From NCBI GenBank assembly GCA_029948255.1, contig JALIZF010001877.1:518501-582500 (forward strand): DNA of 64,000 nt, in the 5' to 3' direction. Made by a program: the position numbers and the translations under genes. This stretch comes from Telmatactis stephensoni (lineage: Eukaryota; Cnidaria; Anthozoa; Actiniaria; Isophelliidae). Every line of letters starts with the position of its first letter. The stretch's first letter is position 1. The notes under the pieces are model-generated. The model saw only the letters and a list, made by a program, of their open reading frames with translations. It was not told where the DNA came from and did not search any database. Below are positions 22,280 to 34,300 of the stretch, piece after piece.

Positions 22280-23862
22280 TTCTATCCTAACACAAGTATA
22301 AAGAGAGAGGGTTTGCACTACAATTTTTTTGTTTGAAAACTAAAGAAACCCTTTTTGTCCTTACGAGACAACCTTCTTGCCCAAACAACAATGCAAAGAG
22401 GACGATCGAAGGACTCAGGAATTTAGCAAGCATAGAATTGAGTACTAACAATAATAATTTTCACTAAAGGAATTGCATAACATGAATTAGTAACAGGAAA
22501 TATGAACATGTACACTCACCAAGTGAACAAGTTGTTTCGGTGACCACAAAATCAATGGAAGACGTCAAATTTCGTCAGGCGTTTCTTGCTAACTAGTTTC
22601 CAGGATTTAAGAAGTCATAGAAAACCACAGGAAGCCCAAGCTCAGGTCCTGTACATTTAAGGTGACTCGAAGTAGTTTTTTTTTTCAGACCGCATCGCAC
22701 ATTTTCATTTGGCGCAATGGACAACTTAATGCGCACCAATGGACTTGGTTTCTACAGCAAATATGAGGATAAGATTGAAGTTTTATATGGTGTTAAAATC
22801 GAACATCGTCAAAAATGGTTTTCCTCTAATATCTCGCAAAATTGATGAGCTTCAGACAAGCAGTAAGCTGCATAGAATAAAAAGCTTAGACTTTTAGGAA
22901 AAATTGAAACAGAATATGAAATTCCTCTAAGTACAGGTCAGCCGACTATTTGACACTGTTTAGATCACCTCATTAACTACTTGGTGAATGGCATGCACAA
23001 AATTTTCTTTAGCAAGGGACAAGACATCGAAAGTTATTGTAGTTTCCCATTTTTGCCACATGCAACATATGATATATCTTGAAAGAATTGAATAAAAGTA
23101 AACATTTACAGAAATAATTTTTGATCTATGTTAGATTTCCATGATAAAAAGGGGAAATGATTTTTTTCTCATTTTCAGATGACAACAGAAAAATCAAACA
23201 TTTACGAAGAAAATCGTTCACGAGTGCAATGATGAGAATTTTGGGGTGAAAACTTCATATCGTACTACGTCATAACCGAATATATCATACAAATCTTGAT
23301 TTTACATTGTAGAAAGCATGATACTAGACGACTTTGAAAAGTCGGGGGTGTATTATGTTTCGTTTCACAGCCCTCCCTTGTAAAACATTACAGAATAAAG
23401 ACGACTTACCTCTATTCTATTGTTTCTCTTATGGTGACGCTATTCACGTTTCGTGATCCATAACAACACCATGTACTTGTGCTTGTGTGGCTTACCATCA
23501 CAGCAAACATTCAAGCGGTTTAGAATTATTTAACGGAACCTAGCTCCTCTCTTCTTTCGTTTAAAGGAAGAGAAAGCAATTACGAGTAATTTTTGTGCAT
23601 CTCGAAAGGCTTTTAAGCCATAAAAATAGGCAAAAAAAGTCAAGTCACAGGCCCAGTTTCGTATATTCTGAATTCCAGGGGTTCATCGTCCTGTTTTGGA
23701 CTTGGAAAGGATGCAATCATTGTAATATTTTATCAGTAGGTGTTAATGACTCGGCACTTATAAAAAATATCCAAAACATAAAACTAAGAGAAACGCTGTC
23801 AAAAAATACCATAGCGGTGTTATTTTCTACAACGGTAAAAGCGGCGTGCTGCACTTTTCTGG

Positions 23863-24053
23863 GCAGCGGGAGGAATTGCCCTTTATTCCAACATACCATG
23901 ACACCATGGCCATCGATAGAAATCGATAATGATGCAGTTTTGCTGGATCAAAGTTTGAACTGAATGACAATTAATTTTATTATGAGACGATAGAAATGTT
24001 GAATTGATCACAGAATCACCAGCAAATATCAAGAGATCCTGAGAGAGCGGAAC
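23863..24053 (+). repeat. Direct duplication, copy 1
   Basis: GCAGCGGGAGGAATTGCCC (23863 on) and the segment ACCATGGCCATCGATAGAAA to CAAGAGATCCTGAGAGA recur in the same direction at 24557-24587 and 25122-25283, with about 90 percent identity by eye. It lies between the ABHD12 5' end and the BPI 3' end. No gene was recognised at 22600-25345; the 122-codon frame that starts at 23595 is not convincing. Confidence 0.75.
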
Positions 24054-24586
24054 TCGCGGATTGATGTCTGCGCGATTAAAGTTCTTTTGACTTAGTGACA
24101 ATTCAAGAAGACGTTGACGCCATCGGGCGCGCAACAATGAAATCTGAATGCCGGAGAATATCTGTGCGCGCAAAAAAAATCAAATCCCATTGTTTGATAT
24201 CTCTGTGCGCGGGCGCGATATATGTTTCAAAGAAATGCACCTCGGCAAAGCAGGGAGTGAATGCTATAAACTTCAAGGTGATGAAGTTAGTCTTTTTCGT
24301 CCTCATTTTGTACGAAAACAAATACAAACCAGCTTTTACAGTTACTACTATGCCTTTATTGCTTCGATCGAGTGATCAGTGTTTTTATAAGAACATTTGC
24401 TCTAAACCTACAATTCACTTATACATCTGTGACAGAACAAAATAAATCAAGAATATCCGTGCTATTTACACTGTTATAATATTCCTTGTAATAAGATGTT
24501 TTGGAAATCTCGGTAAAATGTAAAGTATTGGAAAAAAACTCATTAATATTCATAGAGCAGCGGGAGGGATTACCCTTTATTCCAAC

Positions 24587-25112
24587 ACACAATTAACACT
24601 TATTGACTGGGACCGAGGGAAACAGTATGTTTTGTGGTCCCGAGACCGACAATGTTTCCCTCGGCGGGTTTTGTTATATACCAACTGTCAAAGAACAAAA
24701 TAAAAAGCAAAACGTCGCTGCCTACAGTTAAAGTTTTTATCAGAATTCACACAAAACTGACCTTTTTTCACACATAGTTTTTCGGAGAATTGTTGCAGCT
24801 AATTTGGTGACATTCCTGGTTGGTTATCATCTTTTTCTCGGAATAAATGTTGTATATTGGTCTTAAACGTTTGGCAATAAACACGAGTTTTGCCTCATTC
24901 ATGTCCGAATGAATGAATTTGTAAACGCGCGCTGCCAAAAACGCGCCTTCAAAGCTCAATCTACTTCCGGTTTTGTTATTACCGTTCAATAAAACTCACT
25001 GTTGCCGCTGAGAGTTGTTGCTGGGGAATCAGCAAAATTTGTTGACGTTCACGTGATGCGCTCTCGCCCAATCAGAGCACGGAAAAAATTGACTTTGACA
25101 GTTGGTATATAA
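24587..25112. mobile_element. Foldback-type element, copy 2, inserted in the duplicated segment
   Basis: This is the reverse complement of the element at 19190-19772. It splits the second copy of the direct duplication: TTTATTCCAACACA stands before it and ACCATGGCCAGCGATAGAAA after it. In copy 1 these blocks are nearly adjacent (23885-23925). Confidence 0.75.
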
Positions 25113-25121
25113 CAATGATAT

Positions 25122-25283
25122 ATATACCATGGCCAGCGATAGAAATTGATAATGATGCAGTTTTGTTAGATCAAAGTTTGAACTGAACGACGACTTATTC
25201 TATTATGAGATGATAGAAATGTTGAATTGATCATAGAATCACCAGCAAGTATCAAGAAATCCCGAGAGACCAAATTAACTATA
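25122..25283 (+). repeat. Direct duplication, copy 2 (right part)
   Basis: Matches 23905-24053 from ACCATGGCC through GATAATGATGCAGTTTTG, GATCAAAGTTTGAACTGAA, GATAGAAATGTTGAATTGAT and AGAATCACCAGCAA. Confidence 0.75.
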
Positions 25284-25345
25284 TTTATATTTCTATAATT
25301 TCGTCAAGTCTGAAAAAGGAAGCAGATGCATCATATGTTCTTAGG

Positions 25346-28300
25346 TCACACAATAAAAATGGATTTTGCAGGAAAGAGCTTTATGAGGTGAATAACGTCC
25401 TGACGTTCATCCATCAGAGATGGTTTATAGCTTACATCTGATGACACTAGAGTGAAAGACTGAAATAAACAAAGAGAAAACATAAGGACGTAATACCACC
25501 CAAAGCAAAACGTAGTGACGAGCATAAGCAAGAGGTGGGGCGGGAGAGGGGACGGTGGAGCAAGAAATATCGTCAGAATTAAGTTTATTAAGTTGTTTGT
25601 CAAGTTACCAACTTTGATAATCACTGATGAATTCTAATCGTGCTTGTTCATGTCGTAATTTTATGAACATTCAGATGTTCATTACTTCGTTATAGCTGCA
25701 AATTGTTTGCCGAGAGTGTCGTATATAACATGGCATTATTGATAACAGCAAGTGATAACATGACGAGTATGCGCGAGCCGCTGGACGGAAGCGGCCTCAA
25801 TTACGGTTTTAACCTGGCTTAGGGCTACCTCTCTCATAAATAGAGTCGTATATAGTCTCCCCAAAGTTTTTCGGAGCATTACATTCAAATGCAGAAGCAT
25901 GAACAGCTACAAATTATCCTTTTAAAATTATCCATTTGTCCAAGACAACAGAAGTTGGAGACATGCGCAGATGTTATCACTTGCTGCTATAATTATTGAT
26001 GGATTGGTGAACAACCTACCTGTCCACTTGTAACTTTAGGGTTTACCAATGTTACTCCATCAATAACAGGCAAAGGAAAACCTTTATCTCCACGCTCTGA
26101 TGATGAAGTTAACGCTGGGTTAAGTTGGACAACAACAACAAACGATTTCGTCCTGGGACGAATTTTAACCCTTCGTTCATGTCGTCCAGTGGTAGAAGAG
26201 ATCTATGTTAACGTAATTGCATTCTTGATCTTGTCTCAATGAAAACGTCTGAACATGTCTCGACACGTGACAAACTAAGCCTGTGACGAAATCGCCCATG
26301 CAAATGCAAAACAGTGCAATATTCAGTCTCTTTTCATTCTCATTTTTCTGAATTTCTTATTATACTGACATTGTTACTGACATTATGACTTTCCTTTTGC
26401 TACTCTTAGTTAATAATCATAAATCATAAATATATTATTAAATTAAATTTGCCAGCGTTAAAAATAGCGCTATTCAAGCCAAGAAGAGATGATACCTACC
26501 ATTTAGCTCTTTAATGATTAATTTGTCAACAAACAAATCTAGAAAAACTTGAAGCAGTTTGATGTTGGCCTGTGTAGAAAACCAATTGTTAGCAAAACAC
26601 TTGAATGTTAAGTTTTGATAAGCTTTCCTGATGTTCCCCTTCTGAGTTTAAAATCTGTAAAATTTATTAGTCTGAACACTGTAATAAAGTCAACCACGAT
26701 GTATTATCCATTTTATGTGACATCATATCTGAGCTGCAGTACAAATGAGTTTATCTATAAAAGTACGAGCCCTCAGTTTAATTCTTTGTTTAGGGGACAC
26801 CCTTAGAACCATAAAACGTTTCCCTTCAGGCCGTGATGAAATGAGACGTCGATGCAGATGTTAACATGCGCATGCTTTTTGAACACTACCGCCATGCAAG
26901 TGAACGCACGTGTTTGCATAACTCTTACGGAAATCAACCAGCTGAAGCAACTGAATTAAGGTGGAAATCCAGTTTGTTTTTGAAAAGAAAGTAATTTGTG
27001 TTTATCGGGGTGACTGTTCAAATGAGACAAAATGGTATCAATTCAACTTGTCATCAAATTCCAGCATGTACGTAAAGTGTTGTGTAAGTCCAATTGTAAG
27101 TCGAGTTAAAACTCTTATAAACTTGCATTGTCCATCGCTAGTTGGGCCCTAGATAGTCCCCCCCCCCCCCCTCTTAAAAAAAGCCCAACAACAACAGAAT
27201 GTCGCTTACCGAGATGTTACCAATGACTGAACGGACCAGGCTTACTTGAACTCTAAAATCATAAAAGTGAAAAAGTCACAACTCTGAGAACAAAAAACTG
27301 AACGATAGTTAAAGACGTTTTTGAGTAGGATACACACGATACGGTCATACGATACTAAAATACACTCAATCAGGTGCTCGGTTCTTTGGGTACTCGGCAT
27401 GACTAGGGCTTGCCCACCCTTACAAAGCACGTTATGATGATCAAACTTGAAGTTCTCAAAACATCATACTCACTTCACAAAAGTCGAGTGTGCTGTGATA
27501 TTTGTACCCTTGATTGCTACTTTCACTGTACCAGAGATAGTCTGTTAACATAAAACATCAAAACTCTCAGGGATAGCTCTTCTTTAAGACGATCGATAGT
27601 GAGTTTTCAGTGCAATCATCAAGTCAGAACACAAACGTAGTTCAGTACTATAGCTATTTATAAATAGACGGAAATCAACATTGGGAGTTCTGTTGATTAG
27701 ATTATTTCAAAGAAGCGCGTGTATACACCTATTTCAAAAACTGTTGTCGAGAGAAAGGCTTCAAGACTACGTGACTAGACTGCAAAGGAGTATGGGTAGT
27801 TGAAAAAAATACTCTCTTTTGGGCTTAGGCCTGTATTTTAAGCATCAATGAATAAAGAACTTTGTTATATAAGCTCAACACCAGCTGGTTGTGAATTGTC
27901 ATACTGATATTTATGTGTATGGTTTCATAGCTTTTAGTAATTCCTACCCATACTCCATTTCGGGTAAGCGGGTACACTTGAGTCTATTTGCCAACAACGC
28001 TGTGTATGAAACTTACAACAACTAACGAATAAAAAATATTTCAGAATATACCTGTGTTCTATGCTATGCTATGCTATGCTATGCTATGCTATGCTATGCT
28101 ATGCTATGCTATGCTATGCTATGCTATGCTATGCTATGCTATGCTATGCTATGCTATGCTATGCTATGCTATGCTATGCTATGCTATGCTATGCAGTGCA
28201 GTGCTATGCTCAGCTCTGCTCAGCTCTGCTCAGCTCTGCTCAGCTCTGCTCTGTCTGCTCTGCTCTGCTCTGCTCTGCTATGCATTGTAAATGATAACTC

Positions 28301-31300
28301 ACCAAACCAAGAGTGAAGGCAAACACAGCCGTACCATTCTCCAGCACAACGTATATCTCAACATTTCCAATGATGGACAAGTCAACTCCTGATTGCTTAG
28401 AGTATACCATGGGTATCTTGGTAGGGTACACCTTTAGCTGCATGGGCCTGTTGGGGTATTTCTCGTATAGCTAGAAATATGCAACAAAGATTATCAGTTA
28501 GCTAGTCGTGTTATGACTGAGAACCAACATTTTAGTCAGTGTTGAATTTAAAGTTCTTCACTATCATGTTTAGTTTAGTTTAGTTTAGTTTAGTTTAGTT
28601 TAGTTTAGTTTAGTTTAGTTTAGTTTAGTTAGTTTAGTTTAGTTAGTTTAGTTTAGTTTAGTTTAGTTTAGTTTAGTTTAGTTTAGTTTAGTTTAGTTTA
28701 GTTTAGTTTAGTTTAGTTTAGTTTAGTTTAGTTTAGTTTAGTTTAGTTTAGTTTAGTTTAGTTTAGTTTAGTTTAGTTTAGTTTAGTTTAGTTTAGTTTA
28801 GTTTAGTTTAGTTTAGTTTAGTTTAGTTTAGTTAGTTGTTTAGTTTAGTTTAGTTTAGTTTAGTTTAGGTTTAGTTTAGTTTAGTTTAGTTTAGTTTAGT
28901 TTAGTTTAGTGCAGTTTAGTTTAGTGCAGTTTAGTGCAGTGCAGTTTAGTGCAGTTTAGTTTAGTTTAGTTTAGTTTAGTGCAGTTTAGTTTAGTGCAGT
29001 TTAGTTTAGTGCAGTTTAGTTTAGTGCAGTTTAGTTTAGTTTAGTTTAGTTTAGTTTAGTTTAGTTTAGTTTAGTTTAGTTTAGTTTAGTTTAGTTTAGT
29101 TTAGTTTAGTTTAGTTTAGTTTAGTTTAGTTTAGTTTAGTTTAGTTTAGTTTAGTTTAGTTTAGTTTAGTTTAGTTTAGTTTAGTTTAGTTTAGTTTAGT
29201 TTAGTTTAGTTTAGTTTAGTTTAGTTTAGTTTAGTTTAGTTTAGTTTAGTTTAGTTTAGTTTAGTTTAGTTTAGTTTAGTTTAGTTTAGTTTAGTTTAGT
29301 TTAGTTTAGTTTAGTTTAGTTTAGTTTAGTTTAGTTTAGTTTAGTTTAGTTTAGTTTAGTTTAGTTTAGTTTAGTTAGTTTAGTTTAGTTTAGTTTAGTT
29401 TAGTTTAGTTTAGTTTAGTTTAGTTTAGTTTAGTTTAGTTTAGTTTAGTTTAGTTTAGTTAGTTAGTTTAGTTTAGTTTAGTGCAGTTCAGTTCAGTTCA
29501 TTTTAGTTTTTCTTGCTTGCTTTTGTAAAATTATTGATCGATATGCAAACAGGGATGGAATTTCAGTCGGTATTAGAGGTAGGGCATAGCGAGGGTTCAA
29601 AATAAATATGGGCATACGACAAGGACAAGGATTAAAATGAACAACTATACATTACCGGTGGTACCAGAAACTTAAAGGTCTTGGTATTCAGAGGATAAGA
29701 AAAGTTTTTGGCAACTGAAACATACGGTGAAGACAAAATTAATAGAAAATTATGTGACAAAGAAAGAATCTATGTATCACTGTCACGTTGGCAGGCAATG
29801 CGTGAGAACGGCCAAATAGAAAAGAAGGAAGGTATCAAAAATGGGGAAAGGAGAGACACACATGAAAGAAACTAATCGATTCAGCCAATAATATAAAGAT
29901 GAATGGATGGAGAAAGAAAAAAGCGAGTATGGAAAGTAGAAAAGTAGAAATAAAATTAGAGAATCAGGAGTCATCGGCATGAACGTTTGCTACTTACATC
30001 GTCAGCAGTAACAGTTCTATTCATAAGACCAGCTTGCATGTAAACAAGGCTAGCTGTATTGAAGACGTAATCAGAGACCCAGGCGTAGACCATGGAGTCT
30101 GACATATTACTGGGAGGAAAAGGCTCTGGAGAGAATGGAGCTTCGCTTGGATGAGCCACTGACTGGAACTCACCCTGGGACAGGCAGACAAAGAGACTTA
30201 GACTAATCAGATTCTTTGTGTAAAGGGATGCATGAATGGACGCATGGATAGACGGTTTACATAAACTCAACAGTAGACAAAAGTTCATCATCATTGCCAT
30301 TGTTATCATCCTGATTATCATCACTCTCTCCCCTCGCTTCTCCTCTTTTCTTCTCTTCTCGATCTCCTCTCCTCTTTTCCTCTCCTGTATCCCCTCCTCT
30401 TTTCTATCCCTTCCTCTCCTCTTCTCTCCTTTTTCCTCTCTTGAAAACATCGAATATGTCGGCTATAAAAGCGATTGGAAGTCACTAGCAAGAAACTGCT
30501 ACAGCAAGCTGACTAACCTTCACAAGGACATCCATGTACGACTGCGTGATGTCGGGATTCTCCACAAGAGCGTAGTTTATCAACGAATATTTATCGATTT
30601 GCTTCTTGACTGAAGAATAATAAGAAATGCATGACTTAGGAACCACGTCCTGGGTATACATAACCAATATGGATATGCATCGTATGTGATGGACCGGTTG
30701 TGTGTGAGGTATCTATATAAAATATGTTCCCATCAAACGGTGAATGTCAGCTAACGATGGTTGACGATCTCATTTTATCAGTAAACTATCATGAACTATC
30801 AAGGGCGTCTCGAACATTCATTAACCAGTAAATTAACAAACACGTCCCTTTTCCCCCTTTAAATCAATCTTACTTGGGAATTTATCGACGGCTTTCGCTC
30901 CTTGGTCGTTTATTGCAGATGTGGCAACTTTGCATAGCTTTAAAAGATATTTAAAACTGCGTAAGACGTTGTAACTAAACAACTATACTTATATCGTAGT
31001 ATAACTACTTGACGTCAATGCGCGCTCCTGTTCGTTCGTGAGTACTACGCAGTCGCAAAAACAAGTGTTGCTAGTTCAATACAGTGCCTTCTGAGCAAGA
31101 GGACCAAAGTTCAATCGCCAATCACCTTACACTTGTTTCCCAATTCCACTCCTCCTCATTCTATTTGGCTTTATTACCTTTGTATACCGTTAACGCGGAG
31201 CACTGATGGAGAGGGGGGGGGGGGGGGGGGGGTAAGGCGCGCACCGTCGGCTCCCTAGGAGACCATATTCGTGCCGAAGGAACTACTGACACTAAAGAGT

Positions 31301-34300
31301 AGTGCTTTACCATTTTACACGAACCACAAGATAAGGAACACTGTAATACAAAATGTAACTATAAGTATAAACTAATATGAGTGTTTATATACCTCAGAAT
31401 TCAGTGCGCTCTTCACAGCACTTGCAATCTTACTATCAAACAAGTTATACAACCAGCTGAAAAAAGGATCGTTTTGGGTTTAGTATTATTGTAAACAAGA
31501 CAGTATACAGGTGTACATATGGAATAGAAGACAGGGGAAACTTGCAATCATGCTGTTGCTATAGTAGGGAGTTTCCATGGTAACATCATAACATCGCGCA
31601 CTACGAGGTTTCAATTAAAGTATAAGCACACGTCACACTCCATTCTAACTGGAAGTTCATTAAGAGGTTTGAAATATACCCCCTGCAGGGACCACGGAGT
31701 GGGAGGGACTGATGGGGATCCTTTTATTTCAGGTAAAAAGATTTTCCAGAAAGAAAATGGTATAGTGATTTAGGTGTTGTGGCCCTTATAAAAGCGATAA
31801 CCAGACTTTTAAGCTTGCTTCACGGTCTCTGGCATGAGAAATAGGACGGTAATTATTCCATCTAGTGGTCAGTTTTAAAGGTGTCAACCATCTTTCACAG
31901 CTGCCATTAAATAAGAACTTTACTAATACTGAGTATATTATGTATATATACGTTCTACCGACGACCATTTGCCGCACCAAATTGACACAATAAGCTACAT
32001 GATAAAAAGTTCAGGTCTGGATTAGTTTAGTTTGATTTGGAGCGGTACGGGTGTTCACTTTACAGCTCTTGTGCCTGTAAAGATACGAGCGCCAAGGACA
32101 TCGAAGTATTGTCAGTATCAAAGAGATGTTGCATCAGTCGGCAATTCAACATATTTTAGTCACAGACTTATACTGTTCGCCTGGATTTGCTCAAAGGTGA
32201 CGGTCCTGTTAGGCAGCCTATGCCTGCTGTGGAACGACTCAGTCATAAGGTGTTTGCCCTTTTGCAGTAACTGAAAGTTATATCTAATGATTGATAACTC
32301 TGTGAGGTGGATAGGGAGAGAGGTGATCGTGCTAAAGCAATCTGACAAACGCAGGACTTTAGTGCAACCCCAAATCAGTTAGAATAGTTGTCTCTACCTT
32401 GCACCACCATGAAAGTGAATACTAACGCTTCCAATGTTAGCTGAACATCCCGCAGATGCAATGTTAGGATGCCCCTGAGTGTCTGCAGCTAAGAAAGTCA
32501 TATATATTAGTATCAAACTACGAAGTATCTGGGAGTTAACGCTGTTTGTACGTGAATAACTGTGATGAAACACACACTTTAACGGACGTACAGATATCCC
32601 TAGCTCAATCCCGGCTTAGTGACCTTGCACACTTGTTTCGACGTCTCTCTAATCCGTGTAGCATTAGCTTTGAATACCCGTAAAACAAAATCCAACAAAT
32701 CAAAACTGAAGGGCATTACTTCATATCTCAAAATCAGAAAACCATTTAGAACACGATTCGCTGTAACGCGCAACGACACTGCAAATTTTGTCTGGATGTG
32801 ACGCAGGCTTGGCGCGAGCTGCCGATGTATATAAGACTGCTTTAAGGCCCGGTAATACGAGCAACAAAATCGTGCAACTTGTCGCGCAACATTTGTGTTG
32901 CAAGTTGTAGAGCGAAGTTGCTCGTATTACCGCCCCGCGCGCAACTTGTCACGCAACAAAAATCGATGTTGCAGGTTGCGGCTACTTGTTGCAAAAAGTA
33001 GAAAGTGGTTCTACTTTGTGCAACAAATTTTCGCAACCTGCAACATCGATTTTTGTTGCATGACAAGTTGCGCGCGAGGCGGTAATACGAGCAACATCGT
33101 TCTACAACTTGCAACGCAACAATGTTATGCGACAAGTTGCACAATTTTGTTGCTCGTATTACCGGGCCTTTACGTATGCTCACTTCAACAATGCCGTCCG
33201 TTTTGTAGTATATACAAAATGCAACACATCAATATTGCTTAACTCATAGTTTTGTGCGTATATGTAACAGTGGCCTTACTGATTTTTATCTGCACGTCGA
33301 ACGAAATGCTACTTGCGTCCAATGAAAAGCTTCCACTGTCACTAATGTGAGGCCTATAAAAGAACAACATACGAAAGTTATCCATAGATATTTGAATACG
33401 ATATAAAAACAAAAGGAAAAAATCAACGGAACCCAGTTACTAAGTCATAACTAAGTTAATGGCTAATGACTACATTAGGAATCTGGAAACGAGCAACGAA
33501 ACAACAGACGGGCAAAGTGCATGTACGGATGAGGGGGAATATGAGGGGTTGAACGTAACGTTGCCGAAAAAATCCCAAAAAGTTACCAGCGGGGGAGGCG
33601 CGGTCAGAAGTACAATGTCTACAATCATTGCCAAAATACGTACTTGGCACGACTTGATGTGTTTTGAGTTGTACGTAAAATGAAGTTTTAAACGATTTTC
33701 GCGTCACCTCCCCTGTACAATTGGACTTGGTACGCCGTACCAGAATGACAAATCTTGTGCCAGCAACCGCAAAATTGTACAGGACGGGGAGTCTGGAAAC
33801 AAGATGACAGGCCCGTCATCAGCGTAGTGGTACTTTTTGATTATCTAATATGTTCTCTATAATACAACTTAACATTCCCACATGCTAAAAATTGCTAAAA
33901 CTTTTGATTTCCAAAATGTCAGTATCTATGAAATATATAAATTACACAATGGAAAATGCTTGTACGATTTTTATGAACTCGTTGATGCGCTCACTCGTTC
34001 GTTTTCTGATACTTCTCAAGTCGTGCATAAAGACGTATGCGCGCAAGCATTTTCCATTGAGTAAACTCTATATCATTTGAATAAATAGTGATACCACTTC
34101 GGTAAGATAAAGATGCTGAAAATAGATATACGTTGAAATACGCTAGCTGAAGTAAAAACTTTGTTATTTACGAGTCTCATGCACTTTTTCAAGTTCTACT
34201 GAATGTTTTGCCTAATGGCTCGCCTCTTTGCGTTTGTACATGTGCATGTATCTATAACACCAATAAATCTCTTGTGTGAATGACGCTAAAATATCTTTCA

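Noticed and set aside
28054..28316. Frames of AMLCYAMLCY repeats
   Set aside because: Translation of the CTATG microsatellite; a real BPI exon starts only at 28303 on the other strand.
28568..29481. Telomere repeat or interstitial telomere
   Set aside because: TTTAG is not a known metazoan telomere unit and lies inside a BPI intron.
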